From NCBI GenBank assembly GCA_965230065.1, contig OZ245942.1, positions 6,262,001 through 6,326,000 on the forward strand: 64,000 nt of DNA. Reading direction: 5' to 3'. This stretch comes from G965230065 sp965230065 (GTDB lineage: Bacteria; Bacteroidota; Bacteroidia; Cytophagales; Cyclobacteriaceae). Each line of letters begins with the position of its first letter. The first letter of the stretch is position 1. Made by a program: the position numbers and the translations under genes. This document shows positions 1-8,823 of this stretch, piece after piece. Under the pieces are notes generated by a model. It was not told the DNA's origin. It saw only the letters and a program-made list of their open reading frames with translations, and ran no database searches.

Positions 1-1953
1 GCTTCTCAAGATACACTACTGGTAGGCGGAGCTATGAATGGGACTTTAACCACACAAACGCAGCAGGAAGGGTTTGCATTTACCTCTGACCTCAGTATCC
101 AGGATTTTAGTTTTCTGGAAGATACTGTTGGTAATTTAACCGTTCAGGCAAATAACAAAGGAGAAAGCAGTGTCTATAATGTAGATGTTGGCCTCAGAGG
201 CAATGGCAACCATGTGAACATCGTTGGGAGTTACCGGGCCGACAGCACGGATAGCGAACTTGACCTCACCCTGGACTTTAAGCCCCTCACCCTGGCAGCT
301 GCCGAAAGCTTTTCGGCCGGACAACTTTCAGATGCTGCCGGTTTTATGAGAGGGTCTTTGCGCATTGAGGGCACAGTTACCCAGCCTGTCATCAATGGCG
401 ACCTTACTTTTACCAATACCCGGTTCAATGTAACTTACCTGAATGCTCCCTTTTCTTTCGATGAACAAACTTTGAGTATCAATAATAACCGCGTTGTATT
501 CGATCAATTCACCATGCAGGACCAAAACGACAACAATGCGGTGATAGACGGAACCGTAAGCACTGATGCTTTTTCTGTTTTTGCTTTTGACTTGAAACTC
601 CAAACCGATGATTTTTTGCTGTTGAACACCAATGCAGAAGATAACGATATGTATTATGGTGAACTCAGGGCAGATATTGACCTCGATCTTACTGGTAATT
701 CTGACAAGCCCAACGTAAGCCTCACACTTGCAATTGCCGAAGAAAGCAACCTGACTTACGTAGTGCCGGAATCGAACGCAGGAGTTGTGGAAAGACAGGA
801 AATAGTAAAATTTGTAGATATGGATCAAACCCAAGATCCTTTTTTCCAATCACTTAAAGAGGAAGAAACCGAAGATACGCTTACGACCACCCTCACTGGC
901 ATGGACCTTTCTGCCAATATTGATATCAATGATGAAAGTACCCTGAATGTAGTCATTGACCCTATTGCCGGAGATATGCTCACAATTCAGGGAAATGCTA
1001 CCCTTAGCCTGGGCATAAATCCTGCAGGAGACATAACCCTTACAGGCCGTTATGAAGTAAGTAATGGTAGTTATAATCTTTCTTTTTATCAGTTTGTGAA
1101 GCGGGAGTTTACCGTAAAACCAGGCAGCAGCCTGCAGTGGACGGGCGATCCTGCCAATCCTATTTTTGACCTTACTGCTATACATACAGTGGAGACTTCG
1201 CCATTGGAGCTTGTTCGTAACCAGGTTACCGATAATGTAAACCAATACAGAAATGAATTGCCATTTCAGGTTGAACTGATATTGGAAGGAACTTTGCTCA
1301 AACCTGAAATCGGCTTCAATTTAGATATGCCATTGGAACAACGGCAAGCCATGCAGGGTGTTCCTTACAGCAAGATACAAATCATCAATACCCGGGCATC
1401 TGAACTTAATAAGCAGGTTTTCTCATTGCTCGTGTTACAACGGTTTATGGCAGAAAACCCATTTGCCAGCCCCGGGAGCAGCGTGGAAGCTACGGCACGC
1501 AGTAGTGTGAGTAAAATCCTTACCTCTCAGTTGAACCAACTCGCCAATCAGATTGGCGGGGTAGAAATTACCGTAGATTTAAGTTCATACGAAGATTATA
1601 GCAGCGGAAGTGCTGAGGGGCAAACAGATTTGGAAGTGGGGTTGCAAAAGCAGTTTTTTAACGACCGCCTGAGTGTGCAGGTAGGTGGTAATGTAAACCT
1701 GGAAGGCCAAACCCAGCAGCAAAGCCTCTCAGATTATGCCGGGGATATTATTATTGAATACAAACTCACCGAAGATGGCCGTTTTCGCCTCACTGCCTTC
1801 CGCAAAGAAGTATATGAAGAACTCACCGTTGGTGAATCGGTAGAAACCGGCGTAGGGGTCATCTTTGTAAAAGATTATGATAAACTCAGGAATATTTTTA
1901 AGAAAGTGGGAGACGAAATAAGCAACCTGAATGGTAAATCTGCTAAAAAATAA
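1..1953 (+). CDS. tamB: TamB-like translocation and assembly module protein, C-terminal part
   Basis: The reading frame is open from base 1, so the N-terminus lies outside the window; 651 codons are present. The visible protein is rich in beta-strand repeats (alternating polar/hydrophobic, many Asn/Asp/Thr) and ends in a TamB/DUF490-type C-terminal region with the typical stretch on bound low-complexity strands followed by a K-rich end. TamB spans the periplasm between inner and outer membrane and works with a TamA-type barrel in outer-membrane homeostasis. The next gene, 10 bases downstream of the stop, is a TamA-like barrel lipoprotein, which is the standard partner arrangement in Bacteroidota. 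Family membership is from recognition of sequence style and context; the pairing makes it fairly secure. Confidence 0.85.
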   Translation, partial: ASQDTLLVGGAMNGTLTTQTQQEGFAFTSDLSIQDFSFLEDTVGNLTVQANNKGESSVYNVDVGLRGNGNHVNIVGSYRADSTDSELDLTLDFKPLTLAAAESFSAGQLSDAAGFMRGSLRIEGTVTQPVINGDLTFTNTRFNVTYLNAPFSFDEQTLSINNNRVVFDQFTMQDQNDNNAVIDGTVSTDAFSVFAFDLKLQTDDFLLLNTNAEDNDMYYGELRADIDLDLTGNSDKPNVSLTLAIAEESNLTYVVPESNAGVVERQEIVKFVDMDQTQDPFFQSLKEEETEDTLTTTLTGMDLSANIDINDESTLNVVIDPIAGDMLTIQGNATLSLGINPAGDITLTGRYEVSNGSYNLSFYQFVKREFTVKPGSSLQWTGDPANPIFDLTAIHTVETSPLELVRNQVTDNVNQYRNELPFQVELILEGTLLKPEIGFNLDMPLEQRQAMQGVPYSKIQIINTRASELNKQVFSLLVLQRFMAENPFASPGSSVEATARSSVSKILTSQLNQLANQIGGVEITVDLSSYEDYSSGSAEGQTDLEVGLQKQFFNDRLSVQVGGNVNLEGQTQQQSLSDYAGDIIIEYKLTEDGRFRLTAFRKEVYEELTVGESVETGVGVIFVKDYDKLRNIFKKVGDEISNLNGKSAKK

Positions 1954-1963
1954 GTTGTATAAA

Positions 1964-4300
1964 ATGCAATACCAATATACATATATTTACATACTGATCG
2001 CTTTCCTGTTATCAGGGTTGTACAGTTGTACAGGTACAAAACGGCTGGCCGATGGGCAATCGTTGTATACCGGAGCTGAGCTGAAAACTACTACCCGGGA
2101 AAAAGGTGGAAAAATAACAAAAGAGGTAGAAAGCGAACTGGAAGAACTCATACAGCCAGAGCCAAACTTTTCCATTTTCGGGTCGCGCCCACTAGTGTGG
2201 ATTCATCAGATCATAGACAAACCTGAAAAAGAAAAAGGTTTAAAATATTGGCTCAGGACCAAAGTGGGCAACCCGCCTGTTTTATTTGCAGAAGTGCGCC
2301 CCGACCGTGTGGCGACTTCCCTACAGAATAGCCTTTTTAACAATGGTTATTTTGATGCAGAAGTCAATTATGAGGTTAAAACTTCAAAAAACAATAAAAC
2401 AACTCATGTAAACTACCTGTCTACTACAGCAGCCCCTTACCAAGTTGAAGAAATTGTATATCCAGAAGACAGTGGGGCCCTGGGCATTCTGATAAACAAA
2501 TCCAAAATTGAATCTAAACTCAAGCCGGGGATGCGCTTTGATGTAGACAAACTCAACGAAGAGTTTGACCGCATTGAAGCCTATCTTAAAAATGAAGGGT
2601 ATTACTACTTTGATGCGCGGTATTTGTTATTTGAAGCAGATACCACCATCGGTAACAAAAAAGCCAAATTGTATTTGAAAGTGGAAGAAAATGCCCCTGA
2701 ACAGGTTTCTTCCCGGTACAGCATTAACCAAATAAAGGTGGTTCCCAGCTACTCACTGAATGATGATTCATTGATGACTGGTAACAGGTTAAAAGTAGAC
2801 AGTATGATTTACATAGACGATGAAAATGAATTTCGGCCAGAAATAATTACGAATACTATTCAACTGCAACCTGGCAAGTTATATTCAAAAAATGCATACG
2901 ACCTCACTTTAAACCGCCTTACCGGACTAGGCACTTTCAAGTTTGTAAACGTACGCTTTGACGAAGCAGATTCTGCCAATCATTTGCTCAATACGGAAGT
3001 TTTGCTCACACCGCTTAAAAGAAAATCTATCAGGGCACAGCTGGAATTTGCTTCCAAATCCAGCAATTTTGTTGGGCCTGCACTTGATTTAAGCTTTATC
3101 CACCGCAATTTGTTCCGGGGTGCCGAAAGACTGGATGTGACACTGAATACCGGATTTGAAACGCAAATCAGCGGGCAGCAAACTTCTCCCCTCAACTCAT
3201 TTGAAATTGGCTTGCACGGGAAATTAACTGTTCCCAGATTTATTACCCCGTTCAACATCAGAAGCAGGACGATACGCTTTATTCCTCAGACTGAATTTAT
3301 TTTAGGTTTCCGGGTTTTGAGCAGGGTTAACTTTTTCAGGCTTAATTCTTTTGATGCAAGCCTTGGCTACGTATGGAAAGAAAGGCTGGGGATCAAGCAT
3401 GAATTCCGCCCCATTGATATCATTTTTGTGCAATTGGCTGATACGGATTCCGCATTTCAGGAAATACTCAACAACAACCCTGTACTGGCCCGAAGCTATG
3501 AGGAACAGTTCATTTTAGGAGGCAATTATTCCTATACCTACAACAGCCGGTCTAAAACAGGAAGTGAAAAGAAAACCCATAATTTTTATTTCAATGGTAA
3601 TGCAGATATATCAGGAAACCTGGCTCATTTGCTGCAATCCAGCATAAGAAATGGGGAAAACCCTGCCGACTCTTCGCTGCAACTCTTTGGCCAGCCTTAT
3701 TCTCAATTTGCCAAAGGAGATGTAGATTTCAGGCATTATTACCGCATAGACCAGAACAACTCCCTGGTTACCCGGTTGTTTGCAGGGATGGCTTATCCTT
3801 ATGGTAACTCAGAGACGGTGCCTTATATAAAACAATATGCTTCAGGAGGCTCTAACAGCCTGCGGGCATTTCTGGCACGTTCTGTTGGGCCGGGTAGTTT
3901 CAATACCGACAGCCTGCGGGAAACCAACACTACTTTTATTGACCAAACCGGTGAAATTAAGCTGGAAGGGAATGTAGAATACCGTTTCGATATTATTGGG
4001 TCTTTGAAAGGAGCCGTATTTGTAGATGCTGGAAACATCTGGCTGGTAAACCAGGATTCAAGTCGCGTGGGCGGTAAGTTTGAAACAAGTGACTTTTTGA
4101 GCGAAGTAGCGATGGGTACCGGAGTAGGTTTACGTTTCGACACCAACTTTTTCGTCATCCGCCTGGATGTAGCCATGCCCATTCGTAAACCATCATTACC
4201 CAGAGAAGACCGATGGACTTTTGACCAGATTGACTTCGGGGACAAAGAATGGCGAAAAAACAACCTTACCTGGAATATTGCCATTGGTTATCCTTTCTAA
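1964..4300 (+). CDS. tamL: TamL: lipoprotein BamA/TamA-family outer-membrane barrel
   Basis: About 778 residues. From the ATG at 1964 the protein begins with a lipoprotein signal (hydrophobic stretch then LYSC, Cys near residue 22), followed by POTRA-type repeats (roughly residues 60-350) and a C-terminal Omp85 beta-barrel with the surface-antigen style ending (FDTNFFVIRLDVAMPIRK, terminal YPF). An in-frame ATG at 1931 would overlap tamB by 23 bases and put 11 charged residues before the signal, so 1964 is preferred. Known: in Bacteroidota the TamA partner of TamB is a lipidated form called TamL. Inferred: it forms the outer-membrane half of a TAM-like complex with the upstream gene and is co-transcribed with it. 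Confidence 0.85.
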   Translation: MQYQYTYIYILIAFLLSGLYSCTGTKRLADGQSLYTGAELKTTTREKGGKITKEVESELEELIQPEPNFSIFGSRPLVWIHQIIDKPEKEKGLKYWLRTKVGNPPVLFAEVRPDRVATSLQNSLFNNGYFDAEVNYEVKTSKNNKTTHVNYLSTTAAPYQVEEIVYPEDSGALGILINKSKIESKLKPGMRFDVDKLNEEFDRIEAYLKNEGYYYFDARYLLFEADTTIGNKKAKLYLKVEENAPEQVSSRYSINQIKVVPSYSLNDDSLMTGNRLKVDSMIYIDDENEFRPEIITNTIQLQPGKLYSKNAYDLTLNRLTGLGTFKFVNVRFDEADSANHLLNTEVLLTPLKRKSIRAQLEFASKSSNFVGPALDLSFIHRNLFRGAERLDVTLNTGFETQISGQQTSPLNSFEIGLHGKLTVPRFITPFNIRSRTIRFIPQTEFILGFRVLSRVNFFRLNSFDASLGYVWKERLGIKHEFRPIDIIFVQLADTDSAFQEILNNNPVLARSYEEQFILGGNYSYTYNSRSKTGSEKKTHNFYFNGNADISGNLAHLLQSSIRNGENPADSSLQLFGQPYSQFAKGDVDFRHYYRIDQNNSLVTRLFAGMAYPYGNSETVPYIKQYASGGSNSLRAFLARSVGPGSFNTDSLRETNTTFIDQTGEIKLEGNVEYRFDIIGSLKGAVFVDAGNIWLVNQDSSRVGGKFETSDFLSEVAMGTGVGLRFDTNFFVIRLDVAMPIRKPSLPREDRWTFDQIDFGDKEWRKNNLTWNIAIGYPF

Positions 4301-4504
4301 TCTATATTTGTTCTACCCCTTAATTGTAGAAAACTTTACCCAATTTGGTGGATAATTATTGAAGTTGTACCAATAATTTAATAAGTGCACAATCTCAGAT
4401 AATAGATATAAAACTCTGATAATCAGTAATTTACGAGTTAATAGATGTCTTAAATTATGATCGGTATTCTCTTTGACTTATAATAACTGACCAATCAGAA
4501 CTAT
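4301..4504. other. Intergenic region tamL to outer-membrane protein gene
   Basis: About 200 AT-rich bases. A short stem (TTCTAC/GTAGAA at about 4310-4331) follows the tamL stop but lacks a T tract, so it is not called a terminator. No clear TTTG/TAnnTTTG promoter pair was found. The downstream gene starts with a GTG at 4505. Confidence 0.4.
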
Positions 4505-6451
4505 GTGTTTGCATTCCGATTACATATCGCCCTATGTTTGATATGCTTTTCAGCATGCGTATATGCCCAACAAAAAATTCCCCAAGGTTACGATACCATA
4601 AGCGTGGCAGGGAAAAGCTTCATTTTTTTAAATGATTCTTCCATTTTTATTGAAAAAGACACCGTACTGGTAGTAATAGATTCTATTGCAAACCAATACA
4701 GAAGGGATACGATTTCCCATAATGACAAACGCATATTAGATACTTTGCAGAAGAAGGTTGCACAAAAAAACCTTCTGCATAAAATAATTGACCCACTTGT
4801 AAAATGGCCTGAAGAAAACAAAAGCGAAGAAAACAAAACGCAACTTTCAGTTACACCTTACGAAAATTTTGAGGGAAAAATAATTGATACCATCATTGTA
4901 AAATCCCTGGATGTATTTGGCACCAACATACACGACACTACCTGGCAGGATACTGTTTGGTTCAAACGTGCCGCTAATGCTTTACATATCAATACACAGC
5001 AAGGTGTAGTTACTGAAAATTTATTATTTGAAATAGGCGATGAAGTAATTCCTACCAAACTATCAGACAGCGAGCGCATACTGCGGAATCTTTCTTTTAT
5101 CAAAGATGCCAGGATTGTGCTGGAACCTACAAAAAATGATAAAGTTAGCGTAACGGTAATTACCCGTGATGTTTGGTCCATCTTTGTATCGGGCAGCTTA
5201 CGGGCTTTTGAAGCAGCCAGTTTATCCCTCACTGACAAAAACTTTTTTGGCCTTGGCCATTCCCTTAGCACTAAATTCATTCTTGATTCACACCACAAAC
5301 CTGCTTTTGGATTTGAAGGCGCGTATCGGGTAAATAATATCCGAAATACTTTTATCAACGGAGAACTATTTTTTTCCAGAACTGAATGGGTCGATAGAAT
5401 AGGACTCACACTTCGTAAAGATTTCCTCACGCCTGACATCCAGTATGCAGGAGGTTTAGAATTAAATAAAGAAAAAATAAGAAAAGAACGCATCCTTGCC
5501 GATACCTTGTTACAATCATTTCACTTAGGCTACAGGTATTTTGATATATGGGCCGGGCGTTCATTTTTGATAGACCAGCTCGAAGGAAGAAGTAACCTCA
5601 CATTTTCAGTAAGAACAAACCACATTCACTACACCCAAAGGCCTACGGTAACCTTGGATACCAACAGAATTTACACCAACACAACGATGGTGCTGGCTTC
5701 CATGACACTTTCAAAAAGAGAATACCGTACCAGCCATTTGATCAATGGCTATGGGGTAACGGAAGACATTCCATCAGGATACAGCGTAACAGTAACTTTC
5801 GGTAAAGATTTCAATGAATTTAACCACCGTGACTTTTTAGGCATCAGCATGGCCAAGGGTGACTTTTTCGGAAGATTGGGATATTTAAGAGGAGAACTCT
5901 CAATAGGCGGGTTCTTCAACGGCGAATCATTTGAGCAAGGTTTAATCAAAACTAAATTCAACTATTTCAGCAATTTATACAGGGTAAAGAAATATTATTT
6001 GAGGCAATTCTTCCACCTCGAGCTGGCCAAAGGTATCAGCAGGTTTAATGAGGAGATCATCAATATCAGTGATGAAAATGGCATCAGGGGTATCGGTAAT
6101 ACAGACTTGGTGGGTAACCAAAAAATAACCTTCAGTGCCGAAACCATCGCCTACTGCCCCTATTATTTTTTGGGGTTTAGGTTTGCCGCATTTGCCTTTG
6201 CAGATTTAGGGTTTATAGGCAATCACCATGCTTTTCTGAGAGGCAAGCTATATCAGGGTTATGGATTCGGGATCAGGTTTGCTAATGAAAACCTCACTTT
6301 CGCAACTTTCCAGTTGCGATTCGGCTTTTATCCGGTAGTGCCTTTGGGTATGTCTAATTTCCAGACTGATTTTCGGGAAAAAGCCAGGGTATACATAGAA
6401 GATTTTGGTCCGCAGCCCCCTTCAATCATCAGAATCACTTCCCCCAATTAA
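4505..6451 (+). CDS. POTRA-containing BamA/TamA-like outer-membrane protein
   Basis: 648 residues from a GTG start; a signal peptide ends near CVYAQQ (about residue 22). Residues about 115-225 resemble a POTRA domain (a strand-helix pattern ending in KVSVTVITRDVW), and the remainder is a long amphipathic beta-strand region typical of a 16-strand barrel, ending in a proline-rich tail. It follows tamB-tamL on the same strand but after a 204-base gap, so it may be a separate unit. Its exact function is unknown; outer-membrane protein assembly or secretion is an inference from fold. An ATG two bases upstream is in another frame and cannot be the start. Confidence 0.65.
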   Translation: MFAFRLHIALCLICFSACVYAQQKIPQGYDTISVAGKSFIFLNDSSIFIEKDTVLVVIDSIANQYRRDTISHNDKRILDTLQKKVAQKNLLHKIIDPLVKWPEENKSEENKTQLSVTPYENFEGKIIDTIIVKSLDVFGTNIHDTTWQDTVWFKRAANALHINTQQGVVTENLLFEIGDEVIPTKLSDSERILRNLSFIKDARIVLEPTKNDKVSVTVITRDVWSIFVSGSLRAFEAASLSLTDKNFFGLGHSLSTKFILDSHHKPAFGFEGAYRVNNIRNTFINGELFFSRTEWVDRIGLTLRKDFLTPDIQYAGGLELNKEKIRKERILADTLLQSFHLGYRYFDIWAGRSFLIDQLEGRSNLTFSVRTNHIHYTQRPTVTLDTNRIYTNTTMVLASMTLSKREYRTSHLINGYGVTEDIPSGYSVTVTFGKDFNEFNHRDFLGISMAKGDFFGRLGYLRGELSIGGFFNGESFEQGLIKTKFNYFSNLYRVKKYYLRQFFHLELAKGISRFNEEIINISDENGIRGIGNTDLVGNQKITFSAETIAYCPYYFLGFRFAAFAFADLGFIGNHHAFLRGKLYQGYGFGIRFANENLTFATFQLRFGFYPVVPLGMSNFQTDFREKARVYIEDFGPQPPSIIRITSPN

Positions 6452-6486
6452 TTCCATGAAAATTCACAGAGCGTGGAATTTTTTAC
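6450..6486 (+). terminator. Possible rho-independent terminator
   Basis: Inverted repeat AATTCCA (6450-6456) and TGGAATT (6474-6480) followed by a T run. The stem overlaps the stop codon of the upstream barrel gene. It is AT-rich with a 17-base loop, so it is only a weak candidate. Confidence 0.35.
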
Positions 6487-6588
6487 ACTATATGTATGAT
6501 AATTATCTACTATTTCCCCTTCATACTATCCATATAAGGCTTTGGCATGCATTTTTTACTATTACTCATGAAAATATTTAACACTATC

Positions 6589-6753
6589 ATGAAAAACATA
6601 TTTGCCATAGTATCATTAGCATTATTCATTGGCTTCTCTGCCTGCAACCCCAATATCAAATCGCAGGAAGACCAGGAAGCCATTAAAAAAGATAGTATCA
6701 ACCCTCAGGAAGGTGCAGGTGAAGGCCCGGTACCAGAAGAGGTTATTAAATAA
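6589..6753 (+). CDS. Small lipoprotein, unknown function
   Basis: About 54 residues from the ATG at 6589 (an in-frame ATG at 6568 would add seven residues). The sequence is a classic lipoprotein: Met-Lys, a hydrophobic core, lipobox GFSAC with Cys at residue 19, then a short, acidic, probably disordered tail. Nothing identifies a function. It precedes a run of small same-strand genes at 6771, 7141 and 7472, with gaps under 40 bases between most of them, so these may form one small operon. Confidence 0.55.
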   Translation: MKNIFAIVSLALFIGFSACNPNIKSQEDQEAIKKDSINPQEGAGEGPVPEEVIK

Positions 6754-6770
6754 CTAAACGCCTGCTAACC

Positions 6771-7127
6771 ATGACAAACGAAGAAAAACAACAACATTTG
6801 ACAAATATTGTGGCTGGTATTGATGAAATCCAGGCCGAAACAGATGAAGTAACATACGACGACTTTATCAATGAAGAACAGATAAAGGAAAGTGTTTACA
6901 TGAAACTTCAGATGATTGGGCAGGCAGCCTACCAGCTTTCACTGGGTGTGAATAAGGAAGATTTAAACTTTGACCCTAAAATACTGGCAAATTTAAGAAA
7001 CGCCCGCTATAACCAGGAAGCTGAAATAAACCATGCCAACGTTTGGTATATCATCACCAATGACCTACTGCAAATAAAAGATACAATCAGAGAAGAAGCA
7101 GCCAGAGTGGATACTTCTTCATCTTAA
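6771..7127 (+). CDS. HepT/DUF86-like HEPN protein, degenerate catalytic motif
   Basis: 118 residues, all-helical. The middle (KESVYMKLQMIGQAAYQLS) matches the family pattern where HepT proteins carry an IGEAA-K-LS helix, and the C-terminal VWYIITNDLLQIKDTI matches the HepT VW-DLP-LK helix. The RNase motif between them is not conserved: where HepT has R-x4-6-H (for example RNRLVHGY), this protein has RNARYNQ with no His. It also has no adjacent MNT nucleotidyltransferase. I infer a HEPN-fold protein that has lost RNA-cleaving activity and taken another role, perhaps binding. Identification rests on pattern memory of DUF86 rather than alignment. Confidence 0.5.
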   Translation: MTNEEKQQHLTNIVAGIDEIQAETDEVTYDDFINEEQIKESVYMKLQMIGQAAYQLSLGVNKEDLNFDPKILANLRNARYNQEAEINHANVWYIITNDLLQIKDTIREEAARVDTSSS

Positions 7128-7140
7128 AAAAATAAAAAAA

Positions 7141-7437
7141 ATGAAAGATACAGTAAGCACAATCAATCACAAGGAAATTAAGCTATGGGCCGATGAAAGA
7201 AAGGGTAAGCCGTCAATGTTGACTGACCCTGACCCTGAGGCTTCCAATTTAATTCTTCGGTTTTATTTCAGAAAGAATACGAATGGGGAAGATTTAAAAG
7301 AAATCTCCTGGGATAAGTTCTTTGAAACTTTTGAGAAGAACAAACTTTCATTTGTATATAAACATGATAACTACGGAGGAAACAATAGCAATTTTCACCG
7401 CTTTGTTTTCAGGGATGATATTGGTGAACAAAACTGA
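7141..7437 (+). CDS. Small soluble protein, unknown function (branching-enzyme-mislabelled family)
   Basis: 98 residues, charged and soluble, no signal peptide. It resembles a widespread family of about 90-100 residues (pattern HKEIKLWADERKGKP..., then EISWDKFFETFE-KLSFVY) that databases often label 1,4-alpha-glucan branching enzyme because of neighbouring genes; it has no glycosidase domain. Function is unknown. It starts 13 bases after the stop of the HEPN-like gene and is followed closely by a DUF2383 gene, suggesting co-transcription of small stress-type proteins. Confidence 0.5.
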   Translation: MKDTVSTINHKEIKLWADERKGKPSMLTDPDPEASNLILRFYFRKNTNGEDLKEISWDKFFETFEKNKLSFVYKHDNYGGNNSNFHRFVFRDDIGEQN

Positions 7438-7471
7438 GTTAGTTGATATAGTACTTTAAGTTTCGGCGGTG

Positions 7472-7939
7472 ATGAATTCTATAAAAACTGAAATTCCTGG
7501 TATCATATCCCAACTAAACAACTTATTGGTTGCCAATATTGATGCGAAGAACGGATACAAGGAAGCTTTAGAAAAGGCAGACAATGCCGAGCTGAAAAGT
7601 TTTATGGTTAGCCAGATGAAACAAAGGGCAAATTTTGCCAGTGAATTATCTGAGATTATCCGTTCGCTGGGTGGCATGCCCAATGAACAAAGCAGTTTCA
7701 GCAGCGAAATTCATCGCTTTTGGATTGACTTAAAATCGGTAATATCTAAAAATACAAATCCATCTCAGCTCGACAAAGGGCTGATGAAAGAATGTATCAG
7801 GGGAGAGAAATTAGCTGTAGACGATTATACTAAGGTTTTAGAGTCTACGAATATAGCATTACCGGTAAGAAAGCTGTTACAACAACATAGGGACAGAATA
7901 GTAGCAGCATATCAGTTTTTACAAAATTTTGATTTATAG
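7472..7939 (+). CDS. PA2169/DUF2383-type four-helix-bundle protein
   Basis: 155 residues from ATG 7472 (a GTG one codon earlier is possible). The protein is a four-helix bundle of the ferritin-like DUF2383 group: a first helix pair with LNNLLVANIDAKNGYKEA and a second with ECIRGEKLAVDDYTKVLE, ending in HRDRIVAAYQFLQ. Members of this family are often stress- or starvation-associated; no enzymatic activity is established. It follows other small genes on the plus strand. Confidence is good for the family and low for any role. Confidence 0.7.
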   Translation: MNSIKTEIPGIISQLNNLLVANIDAKNGYKEALEKADNAELKSFMVSQMKQRANFASELSEIIRSLGGMPNEQSSFSSEIHRFWIDLKSVISKNTNPSQLDKGLMKECIRGEKLAVDDYTKVLESTNIALPVRKLLQQHRDRIVAAYQFLQNFDL

Positions 7940-7974
7940 AAAGTATAATTTTTTTAACCTTAAACTTAATATTT

Positions 7975-8604
7975 ATGAAGTTATTCAATCATATTTTTAC
8001 ATTTTTTATTGTAAGTATATTTACACTTACCACAGCATTTGGCCAATCAGGAAACGTCACCGTGGCTTCTGATAAAAGCTTAACGGCTGATTTCGAAAAA
8101 TTCGAAACCTATGATTTTGCTACGCAAATTAATGACGAAGCTATTCAGGTATTTTTCCTGGATAATTTACTGACAAAAAAGAAGGTAAAAGAAGCGGTTA
8201 AGTACGAGTTGGAAGCCAGAGGATACAATCATAACGCTGACAACCCAGACTTACTGGTAAACTTCCGAATTCTTGACGAAGCTACCGAATTTACCGGATA
8301 CACAGGAGTTTACAGAGATGAAAACTACTGGACATCTGCCGAGATGCGCAAAGATGCTATCGGCTTGGTTCCCGATGCTGAAATTCGTTCCGCAGAAAAC
8401 AAAGAAACCTATCAGTTGAAAAAAGGTAGTCTTATGGTACACTTGGTAGATAACAATACTGGTGAAGTAGTTTGGCAAGGATATGCTTCTGGTATCATGA
8501 ATGGAGAAATCATTGATGGCGAGAAAGACAGAATACAGGAAGCTATTTCACTAATCTTCCAAACTTATCAGTGGAGAGGTGATGAATATGCCGTCAACAA
8601 CTAA
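7975..8604 (+). CDS. DUF4136 exported protein
   Basis: 209 residues with an N-terminal signal peptide (cleavage likely after TTAFG, about residue 23). The body fits DUF4136: a FEKFETYDF start, a conserved DNPDLLVNFRI segment, and a GSLMVHLVDNNTGEVVWQGYASG segment. Such proteins are periplasmic or surface lipoprotein-like proteins of unknown function; this one lacks a lipobox Cys. A hairpin with a T run follows 41 bases after the stop. Confidence 0.75.
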   Translation: MKLFNHIFTFFIVSIFTLTTAFGQSGNVTVASDKSLTADFEKFETYDFATQINDEAIQVFFLDNLLTKKKVKEAVKYELEARGYNHNADNPDLLVNFRILDEATEFTGYTGVYRDENYWTSAEMRKDAIGLVPDAEIRSAENKETYQLKKGSLMVHLVDNNTGEVVWQGYASGIMNGEIIDGEKDRIQEAISLIFQTYQWRGDEYAVNN

Positions 8605-8645
8605 TATTTGTCAAGAATACCTTTTAATTACTTGACATTCTGTGC

Positions 8646-8686
8646 AACCGGGTGCTGGCATCATTTGCCGGCTCTCGGTTTTTTTA
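8646..8686 (+). terminator. Rho-independent terminator after the DUF4136 gene
   Basis: GC-rich imperfect stem (arms around ACCGGGTGCTGGCA and TGCCGGCTCTCGGT, loop TCATT) followed by a run of seven T at 8680-8686. It separates the upstream genes from the merC-hisI-zur block. Confidence 0.65.
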
Positions 8687-8779
8687 TATCCCTCACCTGC
8701 TCCATTCCTAACTCAAAGGAAATAACCCTAAAGCCAAGATTCCACCTTTTTTGTAATAACTCATACCCACATAGTTATT

Positions 8780-8794
8780 TGCAACATTGTTGCA
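8780..8794. promoter_or_regulatory. Putative Zur/Fur-family operator
   Basis: TGCAACATTGTTGCA is a perfect 7-1-7 inverted repeat, the architecture recognised by Fur-family dimers. It covers the -33 part of the promoter of the downstream block, which itself encodes a Fur-family regulator. Binding would block RNA polymerase, giving repression and autoregulation. The metal is not shown by the site; zinc is inferred from the gene content. Confidence 0.65.
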
Positions 8795-8819
8795 TTTATA
8801 TTTTCAGTATATATCTTTG
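8790..8819 (+). promoter_or_regulatory. Bacteroidota-type promoter of the merC-hisI-zur block
   Basis: TTG (8790-8792), 19 bases, then TATCTTTG (8812-8819), which matches the TAnnTTTG -7 consensus of the Bacteroidota primary sigma factor. The expected transcription start falls at about 8822-8826, at or inside the ATG at 8824, so the mRNA may be leaderless or the gene may start at the ATG 8860. Confidence 0.65.
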
Positions 8820-8823
8820 CACC

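Noticed and set aside
8608..8823. Longer N-terminus of the MerC-like gene (open frame from 8608)
   Set aside because: It crosses a terminator, a palindromic operator and a consensus promoter, and encodes a low-complexity peptide; translation from 8824 or 8860 fits the family.
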